NCBI GenBank assembly: GCA_030428885.1
Contig: JAUIEJ010000009.1
Location: forward strand, 1 to 64,000
Source of the DNA: Gemmatimonadota bacterium
GTDB taxonomy: Bacteria; Gemmatimonadota; Gemmatimonadetes; Longimicrobiales; Gaopeijiaceae
DNA: 64,000 nucleotides
Direction: 5' to 3'
The position numbers were made by a program, and so were the translations under genes. The number at the start of each line of letters is the position of its first letter. The first letter of the stretch is position 1. Positions 26,087-34,728 of the stretch are shown piece by piece. The notes below the pieces were generated by a model. It ran no database searches. It was not told the origin of the DNA and saw only the letters and a program-made list of their open reading frames with translations.

Positions 26087-28927
26087 TCAGAAGTTGACGG
26101 TGGCGCTGAACGTGAAGACGCGGGGCGTAGGCAGGTTGTAGTACTCCCGCGTGCTCCAGTACCAGTTGGCGGCCGTTCCGTACGAGTTGCCCTCAGGATC
26201 GATGCCGGGCCAGTCCGTGGTGTGCCAGAGGTTCCGGCCCTGGAGACGGAGGGTCAGCCCCGACGTACCGGCAGGTAGCCACTCCTCGGGCACCCGGTAC
26301 CCCAGCGACACCGAGCGGAGGCGGAAGAAGTCCGCCGCCTGGGTCCACGGGCCGTAGCTCGCGTCCCGGGGACTGCACAGCGCCAACTCCGAGGCGGTGT
26401 AGCCGGAGAAGTCGCCGCCGTTCACCGCGTCGATGACGTCCTGACACGGGGCCCAGTAGCTCCGGCGCACGTTCTGCCGGGCCGTACCCGCCTGGCGCAC
26501 GTGCCCGCCCTGGAACTCACCCATGAGGTCCACGGTGAGGCGCTGGAAGAAGGTGGTGCGCGTGTTCAGCGCCCACGTGGTGGTCGGACGTGCCGGGCCG
26601 AGGTAGCCCTCCTCGAAGTCCGGCCGCTCACCCATGGCATCCGGGTTGGTGACCACGTCGCCGAACTGGGCGTCCACGGGACGATTCTTGAGCCGCTCGT
26701 CGGTGACGGGGCCGAGAGACACGATCTCGTTCTCGCCGTGCCAATAGTTGCCGCCCAGGCTCCACGCGAAGTTTTCGGTGGAGATGGCGTTGAACGTGGC
26801 CTCGAACTCGTACCCGTTGTTGGCCACCTCACCGAGGTTGGTGAGAATCGCCTGCTCCGTCCCGATGGACGAAGGCCGGGGCAGCCGCAGCAGGGCGTCG
26901 AAGGTGCTCTGGTCGTACCAGGTGAAGTCCAGGCTGAAGCGCCCGCTGAACAGCAGCGCCTCGAAGCCGGCCTCGAACTCGCGGGTCCGCTCGGGACCCA
27001 CCTCTTCGTTGCCCAGCTCGGCCAGGATCACCGCAGCCTGCCGGTCGTCGCCGGAGGTCGACGACCACGTGCGCTTCGACGCGAAGGGGCTCGGGGCCCG
27101 GCCCGACTGACCGATGGCGCCCCGGAGCTTCATGGTGTCCCACCACTCGGGCCAGAAATTGTGATCGGAGATGGTGTAGGCCGCGGAGATCTTCGGGTAG
27201 AACGCGATGCCGAAGTTCTCACCGAAGGTGCTGAAGCCGTCCCACCGTCCGCCGAGGGTGACGAACAGACGGTCGTTCCAGCCGATCTGCTCCTGGAGGA
27301 AGAACCCGCCCGAAGCGACTCGCAACCAATCCTCCTCGACGCTCGTCTCCACGGCCGAGTCGATGAGCTTATCCCCCGGGCCCGCGAATTCCTCGCCGAA
27401 GCCGTTCAGGCCCCACGAGAACTCGTCGTAGTACTGGGCGCCCCACGACGTGGTGGTGGCCAGACCGAAGAGATCCTTCTGGTAGGATCCGGCGTAGTCC
27501 ACCGTAATGTTCCGGTCGTTGGCCAGGTCGGACTCTCGCGCCCCATCGGGCACGTAGAAGAAGCCCCAGGGCCGCTCCTCGGTGTATTCGTTGGAGATGT
27601 AGTCCAGACCGAGGTTGAGTCGGTGGGACATCCCCGCCGTGGGGGTCCACGTGATGTTGAGACCGGAGATGAAGTGGTCGATCTGCTGCTTCAGCTCCAT
27701 GTCCAGCGTCAGGGCGTCACGACCGTTGGTGTAGTCGTTGGTGTTGCGGATCACGTTCAGAAGCAGTCCCTCGGCGTTGTTGCCGTCGGGAATGAACGTG
27801 ATGTTGCGCCGGCTGAAGACGTTGCTGGCCCGGATCGACACGTTGTCGATGGGCTCGAAGCGGAAGTTGGCCCGCACCGACGCGCTGTTGGCGCCCTGGG
27901 GCGAGATGTTGCCTTCCTGGTCCGAGAACGACGCGGCGAAGTACCACGGCACGCTCTCACCCCCGCGGACGGACAGGTCGTACTCCTGGAGGTAGCCCCG
28001 CTGGAGCCAGGTGCCGCTGGCGGGACACGTCGCGTCGGCGCTGCAGTCGTTCACCTGGAGGCCCGTGGGATCCTCGTCCGGGCCCACGTGACCCACCTCG
28101 GAGAAGCCCTGGGAGATGGAGGCGGTCCACTGGGGTGCACCGCCGCCGCCGCCCTTGGTGAAGATCTGGATCACGCCGGCGGCCGCCTCGGTGCCGTACA
28201 GCGTCGTGGCCGCGGCCCCCTTGATCACCTCGACCCGCTCGATGCTGTTGGCGTCGATGTCGTCGAAGACGGTGGCCTGGGCCGACGCCTCGTCGGCCTC
28301 CTGGTGGCTCCCGTTCTCGATGCGCACCCCGTCCACGTAGATCAGGGGACGGTTGGAGTTGGGGCCTCCCAGGGTGTTCACGCCCCGGAGCATGATCTCC
28401 GAGCCGTTGCCCACGGCGCCGCCGGTCTGGCGAATCACCAGCCCCGGGGCCTGACCCTGGAGCACGTCGGTGGCCGACGTGACCGCGATGGCGTCCAGGT
28501 CGTCGCTGCTGATCACGCCGATGGAATTCCCGATCTCCTTGCGGCGGGCGCTTCCCGCCGTTCCCGTCACCACCAGCTCGTCCATGGAGATGGCCAGGTC
28601 GCTCATCTCCATGTCGGCCACGACGGTCTCACCGGCGGTCACCGTCACCTCGAGGGTGAACGGCGAGTACCCGAGGCGCGTGGCCTCGAGGGTGATGGTG
28701 CCCACGGGGGCGTTGGTCAGCAGGAACCGGCCCTGCTGGTTCGTGAACGTCTGCAGGGACGAACCCTGCACGGTGACGACGACGCCGTCCAGCGGGGCGC
28801 CGGTCGTCGAGGCGGTGACCCGCCCAGTGACGGTCCCGGTCTGGGCCGCCACGTCTGACGGCACGAGGCTGAGCAGGCAGCCCAGTGCGAGCGCCAGTCC
28901 GGCTCGAACGAGAGATTGGGGTGGCAT
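26087..28927 (-). CDS. SusC/RagA-family TonB-linked outer-membrane receptor
   Basis: A 946-residue TonB-dependent transporter. ATG 28927 is preceded by GGGAAGG and yields a signal peptide ending DVAAQ. Residues 30-110 are a carboxypeptidase-regulatory-like domain (TGTVTGRVTASTTGAPLDGV); the plug follows (GNSIGVISSDDLDAIAVTSA, VLQGQAPGLVIRQTGGAVGN, VEVIKGAAATTLYGTEAAAG). The remaining 700 residues form the beta-barrel, ending in an aromatic VFTFSATVNF strand. The partner SusD gene follows after 11 bases. The complex imports large solutes, powered by TonB-ExbBD from the inner membrane. Confidence 0.93.
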   Translation of the reverse strand: MPPQSLVRAGLALALGCLLSLVPSDVAAQTGTVTGRVTASTTGAPLDGVVVTVQGSSLQTFTNQQGRFLLTNAPVGTITLEATRLGYSPFTLEVTVTAGETVVADMEMSDLAISMDELVVTGTAGSARRKEIGNSIGVISSDDLDAIAVTSATDVLQGQAPGLVIRQTGGAVGNGSEIMLRGVNTLGGPNSNRPLIYVDGVRIENGSHQEADEASAQATVFDDIDANSIERVEVIKGAAATTLYGTEAAAGVIQIFTKGGGGGAPQWTASISQGFSEVGHVGPDEDPTGLQVNDCSADATCPASGTWLQRGYLQEYDLSVRGGESVPWYFAASFSDQEGNISPQGANSASVRANFRFEPIDNVSIRASNVFSRRNITFIPDGNNAEGLLLNVIRNTNDYTNGRDALTLDMELKQQIDHFISGLNITWTPTAGMSHRLNLGLDYISNEYTEERPWGFFYVPDGARESDLANDRNITVDYAGSYQKDLFGLATTTSWGAQYYDEFSWGLNGFGEEFAGPGDKLIDSAVETSVEEDWLRVASGGFFLQEQIGWNDRLFVTLGGRWDGFSTFGENFGIAFYPKISAAYTISDHNFWPEWWDTMKLRGAIGQSGRAPSPFASKRTWSSTSGDDRQAAVILAELGNEEVGPERTREFEAGFEALLFSGRFSLDFTWYDQSTFDALLRLPRPSSIGTEQAILTNLGEVANNGYEFEATFNAISTENFAWSLGGNYWHGENEIVSLGPVTDERLKNRPVDAQFGDVVTNPDAMGERPDFEEGYLGPARPTTTWALNTRTTFFQRLTVDLMGEFQGGHVRQAGTARQNVRRSYWAPCQDVIDAVNGGDFSGYTASELALCSPRDASYGPWTQAADFFRLRSVSLGYRVPEEWLPAGTSGLTLRLQGRNLWHTTDWPGIDPEGNSYGTAANWYWSTREYYNLPTPRVFTFSATVNF

Positions 28928-29006
28928 GAATACCTTCCCTTTTTGAGGGGCTCTTCGAGGTGTCGCCCGTGGTTCCCTGGACCATCGGGATTCCACCTGA
29001 ACGCCC

Positions 29007-29035
29007 ACAGTAGGCGGCGAGAACGGATCGTGCAA
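29007..29035 (-). promoter_or_regulatory. Sigma-70-type promoter for the SusCD operon
   Basis: On the minus strand, TTGCAC (29035-29030) is separated by 17 bases from TACTGT (29012-29007). Transcription would start near 29000, leaving a leader of about 73 bases before the SusC ATG. Confidence 0.55.
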
Positions 29036-29103
29036 CGAAAAGCCTTCGTCAGGTGACCGCGAGCGCACCCGCGTCAATACGTCTCTGTTGCCGTCTTCCC
29101 CTC

Positions 29104-29130
29104 ACCGGTAGCTTACCGGTCGGTCAACCG
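29104..29130. promoter_or_regulatory. Inverted repeats upstream of the lipoprotein gene at 29154
   Basis: ACCGGTA (29104-29110) and TACCGGT (29114-29120) form a perfect seven-base dyad around GCT, and CGGT-CA-ACCG (29121-29130) repeats the half-site. The cluster ends 23 bases before an ATG and lies between divergent genes, so it may be an operator. Confidence 0.4.
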
Positions 29131-29153
29131 AATCCTCAGCCTCGGACACGCCC

Positions 29154-29639
29154 ATGGGACTCCTTCGTGCGACGCTTCTTCTCGTCCTCGCCGCCACGGC
29201 CGGCTGCTACCGATGGGTTCCCCTGGAAGGAGGTCCGGTCCCCGAGGGCACCGAGGTACGGGTCCGGCTGACCGACGCCGGGGCCGACGAACTCCGTCGC
29301 TCCTCGGGGGCGAACGACGGCACCTTCACGGGCCCCCTGGCCTACTGGAACGAGCGGCTGGTGGGCGTCACCACCACGGCGTCGATCCAGCGCGCCGGGT
29401 TCGCGCCCACCCTCCTCACTGACACCATCGACGTCTCCGTGGCCTATCTGGCCGGGGTCGACGTGAAGGTGCTCGACCGGAAGAACACCGCATTGCTCAC
29501 GGTAGGGATCGTGGCCGGGGCGGTGGGCCTCGTCTTCGGGACCCGGGCGTTGGGCGGGGAGACCGACATCGTGGAAGGAGGGGGCCCCCCGTCGGAGGAA
29601 GCCGTCATCGTGCGGATCCCCTTCGGCATCGGTCGCTGA
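29154..29639 (+). CDS. Small lipoprotein with C-terminal membrane segment, unknown function
   Basis: A 161-residue lipoprotein with the short signal MGLLRATLLLVLAATAGC. The mature part starts YRWVPLEGGPVPEGTEVRVR, is beta-rich, and ends with a hydrophobic stretch (ALLTVGIVAGAVGLVFG) and an amphipathic strand. I know no family name. It is divergent from the SusCD operon, with a 226-base shared intergenic region holding a SusC-directed promoter and ACCGGT dyads. Confidence 0.6.
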   Translation: MGLLRATLLLVLAATAGCYRWVPLEGGPVPEGTEVRVRLTDAGADELRRSSGANDGTFTGPLAYWNERLVGVTTTASIQRAGFAPTLLTDTIDVSVAYLAGVDVKVLDRKNTALLTVGIVAGAVGLVFGTRALGGETDIVEGGGPPSEEAVIVRIPFGIGR

Positions 29640-29657
29640 TCGGGTCGGGCGCCGCCG

Positions 29658-30530
29658 TCAGCTTCGGATCAGGACGAACAACGCCACCAGGGATCCGGCG
29701 AACAGCAACTGCTTCTTGATGCTGCGGCGCTGCATGTCGACCTGCCCCCGCCGCGACCACGCCACCACGGCCCCGCACTGGGTGGTGCCGAATTCCCCCG
29801 GCACCACCGAGCCCCGATAAACCTCCACGGCCTCCAGGTCCTGCGGGCGAAGGAAGGAGTCGATGTCGCCGTACCCGGCGCTGACCAGCGTGCCGTCCAG
29901 CCACAGGTCCGGACGACACCCTCGCATGACGATCCGGCTTCCGAACGCCCCCATGGGCACGACGCGCATGCCCGGCACGGTACGCATGAGGTCCGTGAAT
30001 TCCACCACGTTGGCCGCCTCGATATCGTCGCGGGTCAGGAACGTGCCCGACATGGTCTCCCGGCGCAGATCGAATCCCCGGAGTGGGCCCAGGGGCCTCC
30101 GCGGGATCGCCACGACCACGGGCGCCACCTCCAGGGGGGTGGCCGACATCTGGATGAGCATGTCGAGGCGCACCTCGGCCGCCACGTCCAGGGTGTCGCC
30201 CACCGACCGGAATCCGAGCTGCTCCACCGCCAACACGTAGCGGCCCGGCACCACGTCACCGAACTGGAAGCGCCCCCGGGCGTCGGTGACGACGAGGGTG
30301 GCGGCGTCCGCGGCCAGGGAGAACGGTCGGAGCCCCAGGCTCACGTACTGGAGCGGGCGACCGGTCACGGCGTCGACCACCTGCCCCGTCACCGACGAGT
30401 GCCGCTCGTTTTCGTCCTGGGCCGCCCCACTCGCCGGACCCACGGCGCTCGCCGCCAGCACCAATCCCAGCGTGCCGGCGGTCCGCCTCGTCCACCCGCT
30501 CAGTCCCTCGCGTCTTCGCACAGCGGCCAT
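29658..30530 (-). CDS. Carboxypeptidase-regulatory-like plus TonB-plug protein without barrel
   Basis: A 290-residue exported protein. The signal peptide ends at SGAAQ. Residues about 40-120 are a carboxypeptidase-regulatory-like beta-sandwich (HSSVTGQVVDAVTGRPLQYV); residues 145-265 are plug-like (GTFLTRDDIEAANVVEFTDL, RTVPGMRVVPMGAFGSRIVM, then LDGTLVS and DLEAVEVYRGS). Instead of a barrel, the protein ends in a basic stretch and one hydrophobic helix (KKQLLFAGSLVALFVLIRS). The start ATG lies 31 bases inside the 3' end of the upstream RnfD-like gene, so the two are probably co-translated. Two mature Cys residues (RGCRP, TQCGA) could form a disulphide. Function unknown. Confidence 0.7.
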   Translation of the reverse strand: MAAVRRREGLSGWTRRTAGTLGLVLAASAVGPASGAAQDENERHSSVTGQVVDAVTGRPLQYVSLGLRPFSLAADAATLVVTDARGRFQFGDVVPGRYVLAVEQLGFRSVGDTLDVAAEVRLDMLIQMSATPLEVAPVVVAIPRRPLGPLRGFDLRRETMSGTFLTRDDIEAANVVEFTDLMRTVPGMRVVPMGAFGSRIVMRGCRPDLWLDGTLVSAGYGDIDSFLRPQDLEAVEVYRGSVVPGEFGTTQCGAVVAWSRRGQVDMQRRSIKKQLLFAGSLVALFVLIRS

Positions 30531-32068
30531 CCTTGCTCGCAGGCCATGGCCAGGAGCGCCGTGGGATCCCGCTCCCGCACCGGTCCCTTGGAGCCTCTCA
30601 ACACGATGGGCAGGTCGTCCACCCGGGGCTCGGCCCGGGCCCACGCGCCTCGCCTGTCGTCGAAGTCCAGGGCGTTCTCGCAGCCGGGCTCGAAGCCGAG
30701 TTCGCATGCTCGGCGAAACGACCGCCGGGCGTCCACATCGAAATTCCGTTCCCCCAGGTAGGCGCCGTACTCGTTGCACGCCCACCCCGAGCCCCGGTTG
30801 CAGTAGTTGTACGTCATGAACGCCCGAACCTCACAGGCGCGCTCGTTTCCGGTGGCGCAGGCGTCGCGCCAGAAGGGGTAGTACTGCCCGGGATGATGGT
30901 CGCCGAGGAGGGTCGTGGCGCTGAACAGAGCGAACACCCCGACCCACGCCGTGGTGTAGGCCACGTTGCGCCGGAGGGGCGACAGGGACGCCCCGATCCG
31001 GGCCGGATCGAGTGCCTGGAGCCACCCGGTCCGCGCCCAGGCGTCGATGCGGCGCACCGCCAGGTTCATGAGGGGCAGGGGCAGGAGCTTCTCGTAGAAC
31101 GTGGGCAGCCCCGCACCCTCCAGGATGAAGAAGAACGCCGTCACCCCCAGGGCGTAGATCACGCCCCACAGCCACTGGCCGGCCTCGGTGCGGGGCGAGG
31201 TGGACGGGTCGGTGATCAGGAGGTGCATGCCCAGGAAGACGGGTACGGTGATGAACGCGTCGGGGAACATGTACGTCCCCGTCGCCGCGAAGTAGACGGC
31301 GCTGATCCCCACCATGGAGAGCACGGCGGAGAGGGTCATGGTGGCGACCCCGAAGAGCACCTGTCCCGCGATGGACACGGCGAAGATCGCCAGGTACATG
31401 CCCGGCGCCGAACTCTGGGACTGGGCGATGTACGACCCCAGCGTGAGGTCGGTGGCCCCCGTGGCGAGGAGCACCAGCGAGGTGAGCGCCAGGGGGAACG
31501 ACGACGGGTTGAAGATGTGGGCCGAGCGCCCGTCCCGCTGCCAGCGAATGCCGTCCTTGGCCAGGTAGCCCACCACGATCATGACGAACTGCCAGTGGAA
31601 GAACTCGGGCCGGAACAGCAGGAACAGGTTGATGCTGAACACGATGGGCAACGGCCCGAACCCCAGTCGGTGGGTATCGCGCCGGGACCACGCCACCAGG
31701 GCATCGACCCCGTAGGCGAAGAGGATCTGGGCCGCGATGAGGGGGAACAGGGCGAACACCGTTCGCGCGTTCCACGCCCAGTAGGCGAACAGCGCGCTCT
31801 GGGCGCAGGCCTGGACCCAGTGGGGCCGCCGGACCACCCGTTCCAGCACCAGCCGACGCCCCGTGGCCCGGGCCCGCCACGCCACGATGCCGCCCCACGC
31901 CACCAGGAACCCGGCGGCCAGGAGCATGACCGGATACAGTTGTTCGTGGCCCCGGAAGTAAGGCACCTGTGCCAGGGCCACGAGACCCAGGGCCGCGAGG
32001 CCCGGCACCTGCAGCGCCCGGACCGCGGAGGAAGGGGAATCCGTCGGGCGATCGATGGCAGAAGACAT
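30500..32068 (-). CDS. RnfD/NqrB-like membrane protein with C-terminal Sel1-like region
   Basis: A 522-residue polytopic inner-membrane protein. Ten or so hydrophobic helices occupy residues 20-400. Two motifs, HIFNPSSFPL (184-193) and ITDPSTSPRT (285-294), are those of the NQR2/RnfD/RnfE family and of the related UnbU-like proteins; in Rnf/Nqr this region carries a covalently bound flavin. After the last helix, residues about 400-470 contain Cys- and Ala-rich Sel1-like repeats (DACATGNERACEVRAF, RSFRRACELGFEPGCENA), probably periplasmic. No other rnf or nqr gene is present, so it may be a stand-alone flavoprotein or transporter. The start is chosen at ATG 32068; an open frame continues upstream. 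Confidence 0.72.
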   Translation of the reverse strand: MSSAIDRPTDSPSSAVRALQVPGLAALGLVALAQVPYFRGHEQLYPVMLLAAGFLVAWGGIVAWRARATGRRLVLERVVRRPHWVQACAQSALFAYWAWNARTVFALFPLIAAQILFAYGVDALVAWSRRDTHRLGFGPLPIVFSINLFLLFRPEFFHWQFVMIVVGYLAKDGIRWQRDGRSAHIFNPSSFPLALTSLVLLATGATDLTLGSYIAQSQSSAPGMYLAIFAVSIAGQVLFGVATMTLSAVLSMVGISAVYFAATGTYMFPDAFITVPVFLGMHLLITDPSTSPRTEAGQWLWGVIYALGVTAFFFILEGAGLPTFYEKLLPLPLMNLAVRRIDAWARTGWLQALDPARIGASLSPLRRNVAYTTAWVGVFALFSATTLLGDHHPGQYYPFWRDACATGNERACEVRAFMTYNYCNRGSGWACNEYGAYLGERNFDVDARRSFRRACELGFEPGCENALDFDDRRGAWARAEPRVDDLPIVLRGSKGPVRERDPTALLAMACEQGWPLCEDARD

Positions 32069-32112
32069 GGCGTCAGCTTGCCGGACCACCCGGGCCCGGG
32101 TCAAGCTCGGGC

Positions 32113-33369
32113 ATGCGTCTTCGCCCTCCGCCCGCAACCGGGCACCGGATCCTGGGCTTCGCCCTGCCCGTCCTGACCGCCGCCTGCACCGGGCCCGAAC
32201 CGTCCGTCCCCGCCGTGACGGTGCGGGACAGCGCCGGGGTGGAGATCGTGGAATCGACGGAACCGCGCTGGACCGACGGCAGCGGTTGGCGTCTGGACAC
32301 CGAGCCGGAGGTCGTGATCGGGGCCGCCGAGGGCGACGAGCGCTACCTCTTCGACCGCATCACCTCGGTGCGTCGCTTCGACGACGGGCGAATCGCGGTC
32401 GTGGACCTCGGCGCGTCCCGGGTGCGGGTCTACGACGCCCGAGGCCGACACCTCTTCGACGCCGGCGGCCCCGGCGAAGGGCCCGGCGAGTTCCAACGTC
32501 CCTGGTTCCTGACCCGGGTGGCCGACACCATTGTGGTCTATCAGTCGCCTCCTGCCCGCTTCAGTTGGTTCGACGACGCCGGCGCGTTCCTGCGCACCTT
32601 CACGGTCCCGCAGTCGCCGGGCGACCTTCCCGTGTACGGCTATGTCTTCGGCCGATTCGACGACGGGTCGTACGCCCTCTCCGCCGGCAGTCCCGGGGCG
32701 CCGGCCGAGCGCCCGGGACGGGCCCGGGAATCGGCGACGGTGCGGCGTCTCCAACTCGATCCCCCCGCCATCGACGAGCTGTTCACCATCCCCACGGAAG
32801 AGGTCCTCGTGCACCCGTCCGGGGGATGGAACGACGTCACCTTCGGTCGCACCACGTACGTCGCCGCCGACGAAGGGGCCATCTACAGCGTGGAGTCCGG
32901 AGGGTACGCCATCGAGGTGCGGACGCCCCAGGGAGTCCTGCGCCGGATCATCCGCCGACCCTTCGAGGCCCGTCCCGTGACCGATGCGTCCAAGGGCCGC
33001 TACGTCGACCAACTCGTGGCGAGCCAAACCGTGGACGCGGACCGCGCCCCCCTCCTGCTGTCGATCCTGGACGATCCCGACCGCGTGGCCGACATCATGC
33101 CCGCCGTCCGCCTTCTGGCGGTGGACCGGACCGGTCACGTCTGGGCCGAGGACTGGGACGACGTGGGGGTGGCCACCGGGCCGTTCTCGGTCTTCGATCC
33201 CGACGGCGTCTGGCTGGGCCGGGTCCCGGTGCCCGATGGACTGCCCATGCTCCGGGGCCGGGGCACCACGGCGCTGGACATCGGCGACGACTGGTTCCTG
33301 GGCGTCTGGACCGGAGAGTACGGCGTGGAGGAAGTGCGCCTCTACCGCATCCACAAGGACGGAGCGTAA
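32113..33369 (+). CDS. Six-bladed beta-propeller lipoprotein
   Basis: A 418-residue lipoprotein with lipobox LTAAC after a short hydrophobic signal. The mature part opens VTVRDSAGVEIVEST, a recurring start of propeller lipoproteins in this type of genome, followed by blades such as RFDDGRIAVVDLGASRVRVYD, FLTRVADTIVVYQSPPARFSW, and VDRTGHVWAEDWDDVG. It starts 44 bases from the divergent RnfD-like gene, so the promoters must overlap. The function is likely extracellular ligand binding, but no substrate is indicated. Confidence 0.72.
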   Translation: MRLRPPPATGHRILGFALPVLTAACTGPEPSVPAVTVRDSAGVEIVESTEPRWTDGSGWRLDTEPEVVIGAAEGDERYLFDRITSVRRFDDGRIAVVDLGASRVRVYDARGRHLFDAGGPGEGPGEFQRPWFLTRVADTIVVYQSPPARFSWFDDAGAFLRTFTVPQSPGDLPVYGYVFGRFDDGSYALSAGSPGAPAERPGRARESATVRRLQLDPPAIDELFTIPTEEVLVHPSGGWNDVTFGRTTYVAADEGAIYSVESGGYAIEVRTPQGVLRRIIRRPFEARPVTDASKGRYVDQLVASQTVDADRAPLLLSILDDPDRVADIMPAVRLLAVDRTGHVWAEDWDDVGVATGPFSVFDPDGVWLGRVPVPDGLPMLRGRGTTALDIGDDWFLGVWTGEYGVEEVRLYRIHKDGA

Positions 33370-33388
33370 CCCGCGCGGGGGGCGAAGG

Positions 33389-34615
33389 TCAGGGGCGCAG
33401 TCCCTCGTAGGGCATGGTGTAGAACTCCATGCCGGTGTGGGCCCGGCCCCCGGCGTCGAAGAGCGTGGCGTTGTCCCACGACGACCCCGTGCCCCAGAGA
33501 TCCCGCAATCCGGACGAGATCCACGCCGGCTCCCAGTAGATGACGCCCCGGCCGCCCCCCGCGACCACCGCGCGCACCAGAGCCGCCATGTAGTCCCGCT
33601 GCCCCTCGGGGGTCGCGGGAAAGCCGTCGACGATCGCCTCGGCCCCCAGGATGTTGGGGTAGCCGTCAGCGTTGGCCGTCGTCCACGGGTAGGCGGTCTC
33701 GACGATCATGACGTCCTTGCCCCACGCCTCCCGCCATGCCGCCACGTGGTCCGAGATGCTCTCCAGGGGTTGGTCGGACCAGAGTGCGTAGTACGACGCG
33801 CCCACCACGTCGAAATCGGTGACGCCGCCGTCGGTGGTCATGGCGTCGAACCACGGCGCCACGTTCTCGGGCTGGGCCACGTGGAGCACGATCTCGGCAT
33901 CGGGCACGACCTCCCGAACCGCCTGGATCCCGACCCCGATCAGCCGCCCCTGGGCCGCCCAGTGGCCGTCGCAGACGCTGGTCTCGGGAAACCCGTCCGG
34001 CGCCCCGGTGGAGAGCATGCCGCAGTTGATCTCGTTGCCCACCTGGACCATCTCCGGACGCAGGCCCCGGTCGTGGAGCGTCTCGAGGACGCCCCGCGTG
34101 TAGCGGTAGACCGAGTCGGCCAGCACGTCCAGGTCGTCGATGTCGAGCCATGCCGCCGGGACGTTCTGCCGCCCCGGATCGGCCCACAGGTCGGAGTAGT
34201 GGAGGTCGAGGAGCACCTCGAAGCCGTGATCCCGGGCGGATCGCATGGCACGGGCCACGTCGTCGATCCCGCTGTACAGCGGCGCATCCGGGTCGTCGTA
34301 GACCTCGGTGCGCACCCACTCCGGGGAGTGCCAGAGGCGGAGGCGCACCAGGTTGGCGCCGTGGTCGGCGAAGATGGCGAAGGGGTCGCGAACCCCCGCC
34401 GAGTCGGCGTAGCTCCCCCCGTGATCGAGAATCTGGTTCACGTACGAGAGGTCGGCGCCCATGACGAAGGTGTCGGCGTCGTAGGTCACCCGCTCCGTGT
34501 CCGGGCGAGGGCCCATCTCCCCGTCGCCCGCCGGGCCGCACCCGGGAGGGAGAAGGGCGAGGACGGCGGCGGCGATGAGACGGAGCGGGCGGCGAGCATC
34601 GACGAGAGGAGACAT
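33389..34615 (-). CDS. GH53 endo-beta-1,4-galactanase lipoprotein
   Basis: A 408-residue exported glycosidase. The signal peptide ends in a possible lipobox (LLPPGC, Cys26). From residue 50 the catalytic (beta/alpha)8 barrel matches arabinogalactan endo-1,4-beta-galactosidases: FVMGADLSYVNQILDHGGSY, NLVRLRLWHSPEW, FEVLLDLHYSDLWADPGRQ, VQVGNEINCGM (acid/base Glu195), and DVMIVETAYPWT (nucleophile Glu306). It would cut beta-1,4-galactan side chains of pectin outside the cytoplasm. No other galactan genes adjoin; the SusCD pair is 5 kb away. The gene is divergent from the ADOP gene at 34729. Confidence 0.92.
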   Translation of the reverse strand: MSPLVDARRPLRLIAAAVLALLPPGCGPAGDGEMGPRPDTERVTYDADTFVMGADLSYVNQILDHGGSYADSAGVRDPFAIFADHGANLVRLRLWHSPEWVRTEVYDDPDAPLYSGIDDVARAMRSARDHGFEVLLDLHYSDLWADPGRQNVPAAWLDIDDLDVLADSVYRYTRGVLETLHDRGLRPEMVQVGNEINCGMLSTGAPDGFPETSVCDGHWAAQGRLIGVGIQAVREVVPDAEIVLHVAQPENVAPWFDAMTTDGGVTDFDVVGASYYALWSDQPLESISDHVAAWREAWGKDVMIVETAYPWTTANADGYPNILGAEAIVDGFPATPEGQRDYMAALVRAVVAGGGRGVIYWEPAWISSGLRDLWGTGSSWDNATLFDAGGRAHTGMEFYTMPYEGLRP

Positions 34616-34656
34616 GGCGCAACCGTAGAGGCCCGGCCCCGCCCCGGAAAGCCCCT

Positions 34657-34710
34657 TCACCTTGACAGCTTAGGTGAGCGCAGCGACCTTCCCCTGACCT
34701 GCTTGGGTGA
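34657..34710 (+). promoter_or_regulatory. Promoter/operator region of the ADOP-PadR unit
   Basis: TCACCT-N9-AGGTGA (34657-34677) is a perfect inverted repeat that contains a consensus -35 TTGACA (34662-34667). A related copy, TGACCTGCTTGGGTGA, lies at 34695-34710, 32 bases downstream. A repressor bound here would block the promoter. The PadR encoded at the end of this unit is the natural candidate. Confidence 0.5.
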
Positions 34711-34728
34711 AGACGACGAGGAGTCGCG

